From Halocaridina rubra (Eukaryota; Arthropoda; Malacostraca; Decapoda; Atyidae): a stretch of DNA of 64,000 nt. Under the pieces are notes generated by a model. That model was given only the letters and a program-made list of their open reading frames with translations. It was not told the DNA's origin and did not search any database. Made by a program: the position numbers and the translations under genes. Location: assembly GCA_037179515.1 (NCBI GenBank), contig JAXCGZ010022663.1, forward strand, positions 170,001 through 234,000, in the 5' to 3' direction. Each line of letters opens with the position of its first letter. Position 1 is the stretch's first letter. Shown here in pieces: positions 1 through 10,527 of this stretch.

Positions 1-890
1 CCTCTGTTCCCTTCCTTCTAAGTAAGTTTTTATCCATTCCAAGACATTTCCACCTATTCTAGCCATTGATTGCAGCTTCCTAATAAGTCTCCCATGTGGA
101 ACAGTGTCAAACGCTTTCTGGAAGTCTAGGAATATGCAATCTGCCCAGCCCTCTCTTTCCTGTAAGATTTGGCTTACCTCATCATAAAATTCTAATAAGT
201 TTGTTACTGTTGATCTTCCTTCTCTGAAGCCATGTTGCCTCACTGACAAAAAGTTGAAGGATTCCAAGTGAAGAGAGATATGTTTCCTTAGTAGTTTCTC
301 CATAACTTTGCAAACTATGCTGGTCAAGGAAACTGGTCTATAGTTCAGAGCCGTATCCCTCCTTCCCTTTTTGAAGATAGGTATCACATTTGCTTGTTTC
401 CAGCATCTTGGAATCTCCCCCGACTCCAGTGACTCCTTAAATATGATACTTAGTGCCACTAATATTATGTTTGCGCATTTTTTAAGCACATGAGGGGATA
501 TGTCATCAGGACCTGTAGCTTTATGAACATCTAAATCCATCAGCGCTTTGCATACCTCTGTGGCTGTAAGGTTGATGTTCTCTAATACCGGCCCTTGAGC
601 TTCTATCACTGCAATCTGAGGGGGTGGGGTATTTTCTACTGTAAATACTGACTGAAACTCCTTGTTCAATTCTTTGCAGATCTCTTCGTCCGTCTCAGTG
701 ATGCTTCCATCCGCTCTCTTTAGCCTTAAAACCTGTTCTTTTACCTTCAGTTTTCCTCTGATAAAGCTGTGGAAAAGCTTGGGATTTTCTTTAGCCTTCC
801 TGGTGATGTCCCTCTCATAATCTCTCTCTGCCTCTCTCCTTTTACTTAGGTAGTCATTTCTTGCTCTTTTGTAGGTTTGCCAGGCATTTA
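1..890 (-). mobile_element. LINE (CR1/L2-like) reverse transcriptase fragment, continues off the left edge
   Basis: The minus strand reads as one open frame from about 890 to 1. It carries the N-terminal half of a non-LTR reverse transcriptase: a linker (KENPKLFHSF), a motif ending HKATGPDDISP, WKQANVIPIFKKG, LNYRPVSLTS, RQHGFREGRSTVTNLL and FLDFQKAFDTVPHGRL. The FADD box would lie to the left of the window. No stop was seen in the stretches I translated, so the copy is fairly young. The start is not defined, because the frame enters without a methionine just after a CA-repeat tail. It belongs to the same family as the pieces at 910-1290, 2700-3610 and 3854-4500. Confidence 0.85.
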
Positions 891-892
891 TG

Positions 893-1290
893 TTTGTGTG
901 TGTGTGTGTGATTACCTAATTGTGATTACCTAATTGTGTTTACGGGAAAGAGCCCAAAGCTCGTATCTTCCCGTCTCCTGATCGGTTCCATTTTTAGACT
1001 TAGTGATACTTATCATACCTGTCCTTAAAACTATGGATTGAGATAGCATTAACTACCTCCTCGCTTAGCGAATTCCAATTATCAACTACTCTTACACTGA
1101 AAAAGTATTTCCTTACATCCTGCAAACAAGTTTTCTTCCGAAGCTTCAAACTATGACCTCTAGTTCTAGAGCCAGCCATATCGAAATATCGATCCCTATC
1201 CACTCTATCATAACCATGAAGGAATTTAAAGACTGTCACTATATCCCCCCTTACTCTTCTAGCTTCGAGTGATGGCAAGTCTAATTCCCT
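893..1290 (-). mobile_element. 5'-truncated LINE 3' end: reverse transcriptase C terminus, 3' UTR and CA tail
   Basis: The minus strand encodes the last 92 residues of a LINE ORF2, ending SIHSFKDRYDKYH. A 3' UTR follows with a doubled AATTAGGTAATCAC motif, then a short CA/TG tail at about 895-910. The same protein end, 3' UTR and CA tail occur at 2711-3662 on the other strand. This is a 5'-truncated insertion sitting upstream of, and nested against, the larger fragment at 1-890. Confidence 0.85.
895..910. repeat. (TG)n tail of the LINE 3' end
   Basis: A short TG/CA run lies directly after the LINE 3' UTR on the minus strand. It fits a microsatellite-like LINE tail. Confidence 0.8.

Positions 1291-1292
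<2 letters not shown>

Positions 1293-1344
<52 letters not shown>
1293..1344. repeat. (GT)n microsatellite
   Basis: About 26 perfect GT units directly abut the truncated LINE. Apparent reading frames through it are artefacts. Confidence 0.97.
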
Positions 1345-1346
<2 letters not shown>

Positions 1347-1540
1347 GGTCCTTTGCATTTCCATATGTTTTTTATTCGTGGAACTTTTTTTTAGACACTA
1401 CAGCTGTCTGTTTACCTGTCTGTCTGTTTACCTGTCTGTCGGTCACTTTGTTCCTTAACTTTTTTTTTTTTATCCAATTTGAGTTTCTATTTTTCTTTAT
1501 TTTATACCGCCGAAATGTATTTGTTATTCAGTGTTGTTCA

Positions 1541-1541
<1 letters not shown>

Positions 1542-1617
<76 letters not shown>

Positions 1618-1668
1618 CTCTCTCTCTTTCTCTCTCCTAAGCTCTGAGCTAGTCGAGATACTGATCCA

Positions 1669-1740
<72 letters not shown>
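1542..1740. repeat. (CT)n microsatellite in two blocks
   Basis: Two CT blocks (about 1542-1637 and 1673-1740) are separated by a short spacer containing TCTA units. The region is low complexity, with no coding signal on either strand. Confidence 0.95.
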
Positions 1741-1741
<1 letters not shown>

Positions 1742-1969
1742 CTAATTTCTGAGCGAGTTGAGATACTGTTCCACCAGTGTTCCCACGAATCACTCGGTGT
1801 TCTTACTGCATCTGTTGAGTTCACAGGTGCTACCACATGAGGGAATACATAAACTTTCTCTGGTATAGCCTCAAGGAGGATTGAAAAATGAGATGCAATC
1901 CAACTTGAATTATCGAACATGGGGCCTTTTCGGGTGTGAATCATAGGATGAAGCACTGAATTGCAAGTC

Positions 1970-2047
1970 TTCTTCTTCTTCTTCTTCTTCTTCGTCTTCT
2001 TCGTCTTCTTCTTCTTCTTCTTCTTCTTCTTCTTCTTCTTCTTCTTC
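1970..2047. repeat. (TTC)n microsatellite
   Basis: A TTC array with a few TCG interruptions. The lysine-rich minus-strand frame through it is an artefact. Confidence 0.95.
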
Positions 2048-2094
2048 ATTTACTCTTCCTCCTCCTCCTTACACCATCTTCCTCCTTTCCCTGT

Positions 2095-2210
<116 letters not shown>

Positions 2211-2388
2211 CTCTGTTCCCACGGCACTTCTTCCTCTTCCTTCTCCTCCTCCATCTCTTCCTCCTTTGTGTCCTGCAGCGATCTTGAAAAAGGAACGTCT
2301 TCCTTTAGCTCCTAATGTTTGTCTCTTTGTTTATTCTAGTCCTTCCTTTGTTTGTGCAGTGTTCTCTTATTTGATTTCTTTTGATATA

Positions 2389-2458
2389 TTCTTCTTCTTC
2401 TTCTTCTTCTTCTTCTTCTTCTTCTTCTTCTTCTTCTTCTTCTTCTTCTTCTTCTTCT
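2389..2458. repeat. (TTC)n microsatellite
   Basis: About 23 near-perfect TTC units. The poly-Ser, poly-Phe and poly-Arg frames over it are not genes. Confidence 0.96.
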
Positions 2459-2699
2459 CGCTGCTGTAATTGTTCTCATATTCATTTGGGGTCTCTTTTC
2501 TTCAGTAGTTGTTTGGTTATGGCTCAATGTTATGCGTTCGATGCAATTCCTGGCACAATCTCAGTGCCTGTCACGGGATCGGCACCAAGGTGAGCTGGCT
2601 TGTACCCTATGGCTGGATTATTACATGACTGTTAAGCAGATTATTTAATATATTCATCAGGCCAAGAGCAAGGAGGTGGATCATATTTACGCTCACAAA

Positions 2700-3610
2700 C
2701 ACACACATTCATGAATATGTTTGCAGATGATGCAAAGATTGTGAAGAAAGTAAAAAACGAGAACAATGGTAGAGAACTTCAGGAGGATCTAAATAATCTG
2801 CAAGAGTGGTCAGAAAAGTGGCTAATGAAATTCAATACTTCAAAATGTAAGGTAATGAGAATGGGTACAAGTGCAAGAAGGCCCAAGCTTGACTACTCGG
2901 TGGCTGGAGTACAGCTTCAAGAGACAGAAAATGAGAGAGATCTAGCAGTAAACATACTGGCAGATTTGTCTCCAGAAATACATATAAATGGCATAGTAAG
3001 GGCAGCATATGCATTCTTATTAAATGTAAGGGTAGCCTTCAGGCACATGGACAAGGAAATGTTCAGAAATATTTATGTAACCTATGTGAGGTCAAAACTC
3101 GAATATGCAGCCCCCTTTTGGAATCCGCACTTGAAAAAGCACATAGCTAAGCTTGAAAAAGTTCAAAGACATGCCACGAAATTGGTGCCAGAAATACGCA
3201 ATCTCAGTTATGATGAGAGGCTGAGGGAATTAGACTTACCATCACTCGAAGCTAGAAGAGTGAGGGGGGATATGGTGACAGTCTTTAAATTCCTTCATGG
3301 TTATGATAGAGTTGATAGGGATCGATATTTTGATATGGCTGGCTCTAGAATTAGAGGTCATAGTTTGAAGCTTGGTAAGAAAACTTCCTTGCAGGATGTA
3401 AGAAAATACTTTTTCAGTGTAAGAGTAGTTGATGATTGGAATTGGCTAAGCGAGGAGGTAGTTAATGCTATCTCAATCCATAGTTTTAAGGACAGGTATG
3501 ATAAGTATCACTAAGTCTAAAATGGAACCGACCAGGAGACGGAAAGATACGAGCTTTGGGCTCTTTCCCGTAAACACAATTAGGTAATCACAATTAGGTA
3601 ATCACATACA
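2700..3610 (+). mobile_element. 5'-truncated LINE: C-terminal reverse transcriptase ORF, 3' UTR and (CA)n tail
   Basis: An open frame from about 2711 to 3514 starts at the catalytic FADD box (MFADDAKIV). It continues through the thumb and C-terminal region of a CR1/L2-like reverse transcriptase (LQEWSEKWLMKFNTSKCKVM, KLEYAAPFWNPHLKKH, ARRVRGDMVTVFKFLHGYD) to the stop after DRYDKYH. The 3' UTR has the doubled AATTAGGTAATCAC motif and runs into a CA array. The copy lacks the endonuclease and the first half of the polymerase, so it is a dead 5' truncation. Confidence 0.9.
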
Positions 3611-3611
3611 C

Positions 3612-3614
3612 ACA

Positions 3615-3664
<50 letters not shown>
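3612..3664. repeat. (CA)n microsatellite forming the LINE tail
   Basis: A CA array directly follows the LINE 3' UTR. The same arrangement at 895-910 suggests that this LINE family ends in, or seeds, CA repeats. Confidence 0.9.
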
Positions 3665-3667
<3 letters not shown>

Positions 3668-3853
3668 AAACACATAAATATGCACACACCTGCATAATTA
3701 CGCAAGCTATCGTTCAGTTGCCCATTTAGCTATTTTACCTGCATTCAATTGTTTAATCATAGACAGAAAATGACCTTCGGGGCAAGACCTTTATTATGAG
3801 AATACATACATACATACATATTCACACATTTACAAACTTATTTACACATAAAC

Positions 3854-4500
3854 TTGTTTTCTGAGAATAGGGGGACTGAGAGAAAATTGAGGAAGAAATG
3901 TATAAAAGAATGTTACAATAGAATTAACGATCATTTCAAAAGTATTGACTGGGGGACCATTTTTAGCAACAAATCAGTACAGGAGACGTACGAAATCTGT
4001 TGTGATGAATATGAGAGAAGAACTGGCTGCTTTATGCCATCTACGAGAACAGGAATTAGTAATGCTAGAAAGGGTTCAATAATGAATGCAAGAGGGCAAT
4101 GGAGAGGAGAGGTAAATGCTGGAATATGTATTGGAGGACAAGTTTGGATGCTTGGCTCAATTTATTTATGCTTAATATAAACGAGCCTGAAATGAGTGCC
4201 TAAGCAAGAAAAGAGAGGCAGTGGGATCTAATGAGTGAGATATTACCAGGAAAGCTAAGGCAAATCCTAATCTTAACACATCCTTGTCAGACAGGATTTA
4301 AAGGTCAAAGAACAAGGGCAGACTGGGATATTACTTAGATGAGATCTGCAAACAATTTAATTAGGAGTTTAAGTAGGTATTTACAGTAGAGAATAATCCC
4401 TCCCTCAAATATCAGAGATGAGAGAATATTGGCCCATTTTAGAGAGCACTGTCTTTTCAACTACAGAAGTATGCAAAGCCTTGATAGAATTAGATGCTCA
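3854..4500 (+). mobile_element. Decayed LINE fragment (endonuclease-RT linker and RT N terminus)
   Basis: The frame at 3854-4180 contains INDHFKSIDWGTIF and VQETYEICCDEYERR, typical of the linker between the AP endonuclease and reverse transcriptase in CR1/L2-like LINEs. Further on, broken by stops, are YYLDEICKQFN and VFTVENNPS, which parallel DEEICKELNKEF and VFTVENTPPP of the minus-strand LINE at 1-890. It is a decayed copy of the same family. Confidence 0.7.
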
Positions 4501-4665
4501 TGAAGCCATACGCCTGATCTTATATTCCAGTATCTACTTGCCCACCGCGGGGCAATAGGTAGGGAATCCAGCCTCAATCCCCCGGCTCCAACCTGTCTGT
4601 ATCCACCCCCTTCGAATGATAACTGATATTGCCACATAATATGATAAAGAACTTCAAAATTAAGC
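4500..4665 (+). mobile_element. SINE family 1 copy (tRNA-derived, degraded)
   Basis: The body (GGGAATCCAGCCTCAATCCC, then a TGTCTGTATCCACCCCCTT stretch and GATATTGCCACATAATATG) matches the shared body of SINE copies at 14490, 18222, 27526 and 30407. The tRNA-like head is eroded. Confidence 0.65.
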
Positions 4666-4995
4666 TGTACCATTATCTCTAACAATATGCATCATGTTTG
4701 AAAACTCACTGGAATCTGTATTCTCTATGTGTCGTAGGTAGCGGACTACTCATTGCTTCGCGCAAAACTAACAAAAGAGCTGAGGATGGACAGAATACGA
4801 TGAGTCCTTACTTTCTCTGTGCTGTGTTACAGTTGTGGCCACTCTGCTAGCATGAGCTTCATATAGTTTCGCATTAACCATAGCGTATGTTTGGGTATTT
4901 CCAGAGAGCCTTTTCTGTATCTATTTTTGGCTATTAAGCACTTATTAAAGATAACCAATCTAACCCCTCAACGGAGTCTGCTGCTGCTGCTGCAC

Positions 4996-5021
4996 TTATT
5001 ATTATTATTATTATTATTATT
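4996..5021. repeat. (ATT)n microsatellite
   Basis: A short ATT array, preceded by CTG repeats, immediately upstream of the CR1 element. It may mark the element's 5' insertion junction. Confidence 0.85.
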
Positions 5022-5030
5022 GTAGTCTCC

Positions 5031-5435
5031 GTGGCAGATATGAAGAAGGTGGGTGAGTCAATAAATAGCTGGATTGAGAAAAAAGATGTTGTTTGTTTGA
5101 TAGCTGGGGGAAATGACGTGCAGGATGGTAGAAGTGAAGAGCTGATTAGGTTGTATAGACAAGCCCTGGATAAGATCAGGAAAAGGGGTGCAGTTCCTGT
5201 GATGTGTGGTATTCTCCCTAGGCTTAGCCAAAGTTCAGAGTGGTGGTCTCGAGCTATAGGAGTAAATGCTAGGATGAAAGTCTTCTGTCGGGAGAATAAC
5301 ATAGGTTTTATAGACGGGTGGGATCACTTCACTAGTCGTAAGCATATGTATGCAAGGGATGGAGTGCATCTTTCTAATTCAGGTGTCTCGGTATTGGCTG
5401 GTATAATAGACAGAGAAGTAGGTGGGTTTTGTTAG
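5031..5435 (+). pseudogene. CR1 LINE ORF1, C-terminal SGNH-hydrolase-like esterase domain (5'-truncated)
   Basis: The 134-residue frame shows VVCLIAGGNDVQ, matching the block-III GxND motif of SGNH hydrolases, and ARDGVHLSNSGVSVLA, matching the block-V DGxHLS motif with catalytic Asp and His. The block-I GDS serine would lie upstream and is absent. Esterase domains are known in ORF1 of CR1-clade LINEs, where they are thought to help particle or membrane interactions. The frame ends a few bases into the next one, so ORF2 may be read by re-initiation. Confidence 0.75.
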
Positions 5436-6349
5436 ACACAAATAATGAAATAATTAATACTTGTGCAGAGAAATTAGTCAGTAAGAGTTCAGTAAATAGT
5501 GGGTCAAATAACTGGGAGTCTAAGGATAAGAACCATTTGTTACATAGAACAAATATTAACAAAAAGAATAGCCACAAGAAGGGTGAAGCTAGAGAAAGTT
5601 TAAGAGTATATTATACAAATAGCCGTAGTTTAGGTAACAAGATAGAAGAACTGAGAGCCATAGTATGTAGTGAGAGACCGGATATAATATGCATTAGTGA
5701 AAGTTGGATTAATTTAGAAAGCAAACACCTTAAATCTGAGTACATAATTACAGGATATAAACTTTATAATGCTGATCGTAGTGCAGATAAAAGAGGGGGA
5801 GGGGTAATTATGTATATTAAAGATAGCCTCAGAAGCTGCATTAAGTCTGGAATTAAGACAAATCTAAATTCAGAAACCTTATGGGTTGAAATTAAAAATA
5901 ATATAGAAAGTCTAGTTGTGGGAGTAGTCTACAGACCACCTGATCTAGACAATATAGAGTCGCAAGTTATATATGATGAAATTTCTAAAGTGAGCAGGTC
6001 AAATAGAGTTTGCATTGTAGGCGATTTTAATTTTAGACATATTAACTGGGAAACCATAACAGGTGATAGTAGCTCTAAGGGGTTTTTGGAAGTAGTAGAA
6101 AACAATTTCCTTTCTCAGCATGTACTTGAAGCAACACGGGGGGTGAATACACTAGATTTAGTTCTTAGTAATAGAGAGAATATGGTTACAAATTTAGAAG
6201 TTGGTGAAAAATTGGGCAACAGTGACCATGATTCCATTAGATTTAACATAATTTTCAAGGAAACTATAAAGGAAAATAAGAATATTGTTCCAAACTTTAG
6301 AGCAGGAGATTTTGAGGGCTTAAAAACTAAATTATCTAATGATTTATGA
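5429..6349 (+). pseudogene. CR1 LINE ORF2 endonuclease domain (EEP/AP-endonuclease type), broken from its RT by a stop
   Basis: The frame carries an exonuclease-endonuclease-phosphatase domain: YYTNSRSLGNKIEELR at the start, the ICISESWIN metal-binding Glu, GGGVIMYIKDSL, VVGVVYRPPDLDN, CIVGDFNFRHINW (GDFN) and LGNSDHDSIRF (SDH). The domain nicks target DNA for target-primed reverse transcription. It ends in a stop at about 6347 where the frame should continue into the RT. ORF2 is therefore split, and this copy should not make a full protein. Confidence 0.82.
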
Positions 6350-6691
6350 GAAGGGATTTCTGGGGTACAGATGTGGGTAGTTAATCCAGCAGGTCAGGTC
6401 GCAGGTAGCGGATTACCCCAAAATTTGAGTACCACATGCCAAGGATTATCACAAGATAAGATCAATACATTAAATTCTCTCACAAGAAAGAACAGCAGTC
6501 CGTCAGTTAATATAAATTTGGATGAGGAATATAACAATTTTGTCATGAGTTAAGAATAGTCAGAGAGACTATATTCCCATGAAACATTGCAGATCAAGAA
6601 AAAATGACCCTAAATGGATGATCAATAGAATAAGAATCTTATAGGTATTAAAAGAGGAATATACAGGAAACTAAAAAGAGGTGAAGAGCAT
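6350..6691 (+). pseudogene. CR1 LINE ORF2 linker, frameshifted
   Basis: Between the two large frames, coding-like pieces occur in different frames: EEYNNFVMS near 6520, MKHCRSRKNDPKWMINRI near 6580-6640 and IGIKRGIYRKLKRG near 6645-6690. They fit the LINE linker, so at least two frame breaks have occurred since insertion. Confidence 0.65.
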
Positions 6692-8518
6692 GTGAGGCAG
6701 CAATATATACAGTTAAACAGGGAAGTTAAAAAGATAGTTAGAGAGTCGAAAAGAAAATACGAAGTTAGAATAGCAGGAGAAGCTAAAGAAAATCCTAAAG
6801 GGTTTTATCAACATTATCAAACAAAATTTAAGGAAAAAGTCGGACCAATTGAAGTAGCCAATGGCCATATCACAGATGACGATAAAGTGATGTGTACATG
6901 TTTAAATGATTATTTCTTATCTGTATTTACCAATGAAAACTTGGAAAATATTCCGGAAGTAGAATCCATTTACAGAGACAGTCCCGATAAAATACTTAGT
7001 TCAATAAATATTACGAGAGAGGAGGTAATAAAAGAAATAGATAAATTAAAGGCTCATAAATCTCCGGGACCTGATGGAATATATGCTAGAATATTAAAGG
7101 AATGCAAGGAAGAGCTTAGTTGTCCACTAACTGCGTTATTTAATAATTCAATAAAATTAGGATCGGTACCCATGGAGTGGAAATTGGCAGATATGGTACC
7201 AATATTTAAAAAAGGAGAACGAGTTAAAATGAATAATTATAGGCCGGTAAATTTAACGTCAACAGTGGGTAAGATTCTAGAATCCATAATTGCAAATAAA
7301 ATAAGGGCACATCTAGAATTACACAGACTGATAAAACTTTCACAACACGGGTTTCTTAAGGGTTTTTCGTGCCTTACAAACTTACTGTCTTTTTATTCAG
7401 AAGTTTACGAGGCAGTAGATTGTGGCAAAGAATATGATACAATATATCTAGATTTTAGCAAAGCTTTCGATAGAGTTCCTCACAAAAGATTAGTTAAAAA
7501 GCTGGAAGCTCATGGTATAGGAGGAGCTGTTCTCAGATGGATCAAACAATGGTTAAAAGACAGAAAACAGAGGGTTTGCATAAATGGAGAGAAATCAGAG
7601 TGGGGCTCGGTTACTAGCGGGGTACCACAAGGCTCGGTACTGGGTCCCCTATTATTCATAGTATATCTAAATGATCTGGATTCGGATATCAGTAGTAACC
7701 TAAGTAAATTCGCAGACGACACTAAAACAGGTAGAACTATAAATGGAAAAGAAGACATTCATGCTTTACAGGAAGATCTAAATAGATTATCTGAATGGTC
7801 GGACAAATGGCAAATGGAATTTAATGTTGAAAAATGTAAAGTAGTTAAAATGGGTACTACAAAAGACAATACTAGTTATAAGCTAAATAACCATGAAATC
7901 ATGAGTTCTCAGTGTGAAAGGGATTTGGGAGTTCTTGTGAGTAGTAGTCTTAAGCCAAGAGAGCAATGCACAGCAGTCAGAAATAAAGCAAACAGAATTT
8001 TAGGATTTATCTCAAGAAGCGTTAGCAATAGGACGGAAAAAGTTATTTTGCAGCTCTATCTTGCATTAGTTAGGCCCCATTTAGATTATGCTGTGCAATT
8101 CTGGTCACCCTATTATAGAATGGAAATTGAATCCTTGGAGAGAGTGCAGCGAAGAATGACCAAGATGATACACAATATCAGAAATCTACCATATGAGGAC
8201 AGATTAAAAAAACTTAATCTACATTCTCTAGAGAGGCGAAGAGTTAGGGGGGATATGATTGAAGTGTATAAATGGTTTAAAGGGATTAACAAGGGAGATA
8301 TTAATAAAGTTTTAAAAATTCATGATCAAACCAGAACTCGTAATAATGGATTTAAGCTTGATAAATTTAGGTTCAGAAGGGAAATTGGTAAAAATTGGTT
8401 TGGTAATAGAGTAGCTGATGCATGGAACAAGCTTCCTAGTAGGATAGTAAATGCCAATACCTTAGACACCTTCAAATGTAGATTAGATAGACATATGACA
8501 GAGGTAGGGTGGGTATGA
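6692..8518 (+). CDS. CR1 LINE ORF2 reverse transcriptase (intact 608-codon frame of a damaged element)
   Basis: Non-LTR reverse transcriptase. Landmarks are HKSPGPDGIYARILKEC, LADMVPIFKKGERVKMNNYR, HGFLKGFSCLTNLLSFY, DTIYLDFSKAFDRVPHKRL (first catalytic Asp), SGVPQGSVLGPLLFIVYLND and SKFADDTKTG (catalytic FADD). A C-terminal domain runs from WSDKWQMEFNVEKCKVVKMG to the stop after EVGWV. It would copy the element's RNA at the nick made by the endonuclease. All catalytic motifs are present with no internal stop, but the true start lies upstream in the broken part. It is a mobile-element gene, not a host gene. Confidence 0.85.
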   Translation: MRQQYIQLNREVKKIVRESKRKYEVRIAGEAKENPKGFYQHYQTKFKEKVGPIEVANGHITDDDKVMCTCLNDYFLSVFTNENLENIPEVESIYRDSPDKILSSINITREEVIKEIDKLKAHKSPGPDGIYARILKECKEELSCPLTALFNNSIKLGSVPMEWKLADMVPIFKKGERVKMNNYRPVNLTSTVGKILESIIANKIRAHLELHRLIKLSQHGFLKGFSCLTNLLSFYSEVYEAVDCGKEYDTIYLDFSKAFDRVPHKRLVKKLEAHGIGGAVLRWIKQWLKDRKQRVCINGEKSEWGSVTSGVPQGSVLGPLLFIVYLNDLDSDISSNLSKFADDTKTGRTINGKEDIHALQEDLNRLSEWSDKWQMEFNVEKCKVVKMGTTKDNTSYKLNNHEIMSSQCERDLGVLVSSSLKPREQCTAVRNKANRILGFISRSVSNRTEKVILQLYLALVRPHLDYAVQFWSPYYRMEIESLERVQRRMTKMIHNIRNLPYEDRLKKLNLHSLERRRVRGDMIEVYKWFKGINKGDINKVLKIHDQTRTRNNGFKLDKFRFRREIGKNWFGNRVADAWNKLPSRIVNANTLDTFKCRLDRHMTEVGWV

Positions 8519-8684
8519 ATAGGTTAGTGCTTATTAGAAAAATCATAAAAAGAAAAATAGAATAAATAAGTAGAGTAGAATAGAATAGGTTAGACATGCT
8601 GAAAATACAATTCAAAAATGGAGCTGCCTCGTGTGTGCCAGTAGGCATGTTGCAGTGTCCTCTATTCTTATGTTCATATGTAAA

Positions 8685-8866
8685 ATGGTAGCGTCTGCAA
8701 TTCTGAGGCGGCAGGTCGAGGGTTCGCGCCCCATCACGGACTGCGGTTAGTAAGGGCATACACTCAGGGTAACGGTTACATCTGCCAAAACAAGTCCTTC
8801 GTAAGAAGGCAACCGTCCCAGCCCTTGGTAGAAAAGGGGGTTCGTGACGTAAAACCGAATCCAATC

Positions 8867-8870
<4 letters not shown>
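8685..8870 (+). mobile_element. SINE family 2 copy (tRNA-derived)
   Basis: A tRNA-like head has an A-box-like AAAATGGTAGCGTCTG and a B-box-like GGTCGAGGGTTCGCGCC. A conserved body follows (GGGCATACACTCAGGGTAAC, CATCTGCCAAAACAAGTCC, AGAAAAGGGGGTTCGTGACG). It ends in an ATT tail and begins almost at the CR1 3' end. Another clear copy is at 20870-21055. Confidence 0.85.

Positions 8871-8932
<62 letters not shown>
8868..8932. repeat. (ATT)n tail of SINE
   Basis: About 21 ATT units directly follow the SINE body. This family carries a trinucleotide tail rather than poly(A). Confidence 0.92.
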
Positions 8933-8933
<1 letters not shown>

Positions 8934-9017
8934 TCTTGCTTTGATATTGTCATCAGCTAATTAGTAAAAGTAGTAGTAGCAGCAGCACCAGTATTTGTAG
9001 TAGTAGTAGCAGTAGGC

Positions 9018-9078
<61 letters not shown>
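9018..9078. repeat. (AAT)n microsatellite
   Basis: About 20 AAT units, preceded by degenerate TAG/CAG trinucleotides. Confidence 0.95.
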
Positions 9079-9079
<1 letters not shown>

Positions 9080-9860
9080 GTCTTAAAAAAGCCTTGGCAA
9101 ATCAATATACTTCAAATATTACAAAACATACATAAGCAAGGTCATATGCGTGACCTATGATTTTGTCTATTTGGAACTAGGAAGTATATCTATATATTCC
9201 AGATGCCCTACCACCCCCACCCGGCCTAGGGGAGGCCTAAGGAAGGGGGCTCCTATTGGGGGGAAAGGGAGGGTGTCTTATTTATTCAATTATTCAGGTA
9301 ATGCGTCATAGTTCAATAGTTCATATAATGCTTAAAATAATCCCAGGTGTGCACTTGCAGAGGTCCCGTGGGTGGCCATGTTTCCAATTTATAATTAATG
9401 TCGCAATTAGAGATAGTTCGTTTCTGCGATTAATTAAGGTGTTCTGATTACTCAGTGTATTTTTAAACAAAGTTCTCAATTTTGTTTATTAGAAAAGACG
9501 TTATGTTGAAGTGAACGATTATATATTAGCAGTGTAAATTATTAATATACAATTTGCATTAATTGGCGACTTCTGGAAGCTAAGTCAATCAATGCCAAAG
9601 CTGTTGATGCCAAATACTGCCATATAATATAAATTGCATTAGTACAAAGTTGTTGCAGCTTTTCAAATTGTTATTGCTTTAATTTTAATTAATAAATTAA
9701 AACTATATATTTACGTACAAAAATGTTATTTAATTTTGTGGTAATTAAATATGATTTGGAGAAATAAAAAGCAGCTTTATATTTCTTACGTCTGGCAGGG
9801 GTGCGCGAGTCAGCTGACGGCCATAATAACAATGTTGGTGACTCGATTCCTCGAAGTTAT
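9080..9860. other. Intergenic DNA upstream of the cystatin gene
   Basis: AT-rich DNA with no reading frame that looks coding. One GC-rich patch lies near 9206-9275. Nothing recognisable otherwise. The proximal promoter presumably lies in the last few hundred bases. Confidence 0.6.
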
Positions 9861-9868
9861 CTACGAGT

Positions 9869-9874
9869 TCAGTC
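9869..9874 (+). promoter_or_regulatory. Candidate initiator (TCAGTC) of the cystatin gene
   Basis: The motif TTCAGTC matches the arthropod Inr consensus (TCAKTY) and lies 54 nt before the chosen ATG, in a short GC-rich stretch. No TATA box sits at the expected distance, and no exact DPE was found. This is a motif-level suggestion only. Confidence 0.35.
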
Positions 9875-9924
9875 TTCTACTGTCTTTTGTGGAGTGAAGT
9901 TGTAGACTTTAAGGCTCTCGGACA

Positions 9925-10527
9925 ATGTGGAGGAGGGTCATGTTTTCAGTGTTTCTCTGGGGATGTGTGGCGGACTTAATTTTAGCCCAGCAGCAAAATT
10001 CGGGAGTGCCATTAGCAGGCCTTTTTCCTTCGGGCCAAGCACCACATTCCTTTGATGCGGGAGGAGTGCCACTTCCTCAACCTGCGGATAGTGCTTTTGC
10101 CCCGAGTTCCGTTCCCGTAGGAGCAGAGGGAAGTGGGGCTTTACCACCTGTAGTAGTTCATGTGGATGGAGGTGTCCCCCTTCCACCTGCCTCGGGAGGC
10201 GGAGACATTCTTTTGGATCCTGTGGTGGTGCCCTTGGAAAACGAAGGAGTGCCACTGCCCATCCCTAGTGGAGGAGGTTTCCAGGATAGTAGGGGAGTGC
10301 CACTTCCGCCCCCATATTCCACCGTAGACGGCATTCCAGGGGCACTGCCACCTTCAATACTTGGAGGGAGCGCTGCCGCAGGCAGTTTAAGACATGTCCA
10401 TAATCCAGAATTGGATAGCACTGTACAGCGTGTGCTGAAATTAGATGTCCTTAGGGACAACATTCAGCATAAAACACGTGCTGATAAGGCCGTCAAAATA
10501 GGCGATGTCGTAACTGCTCATAAACAG
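9925..10527 (+). CDS. Cystatin gene exon 1: signal peptide, GVPLP repeats, domain 1 helix
   Basis: The first ATG opens [20 protein letters not shown], a hydrophobic signal peptide with probable cleavage before QQQ. Next come at least five GVPL(P/A) motifs and several GALPP variants in a Pro/Gly/Ser-rich stretch that is probably disordered. The exon closes with the helix of domain 1 ([19 protein letters not shown]) and ends in phase 0 on Gln201, the Q of QVVTG. Donor CAG|GTAAAT. Confidence 0.87.

Larger units (their letters stand above)
5025..8685 (+). mobile_element. CR1-type LINE, nearly full length (ORF1 end, endonuclease, reverse transcriptase, 3' end)
   Basis: In order: the C-terminal part of an ORF1 with an SGNH-esterase fold (5031-5435), an AP-endonuclease frame (5429-6349), a broken linker (6350-6690), a 608-codon reverse transcriptase frame (6692-8518), and a 3' UTR. 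The 3' UTR ends near TATTCTTATGTTCATATG, which resembles the octamer-like 3' termini of CR1 elements. ORF1 lacks its N terminus, so the copy is 5'-truncated. Damage is limited to a stop at 6347 and frame breaks before 6692, so the insertion is relatively young. Confidence 0.88.

Noticed and set aside
9938..10463. Minus-strand frames opposite cystatin exon 1
   Set aside because: Shadows of the Pro/Gly-rich GC-biased exon. No splice sites or domain content on that strand.
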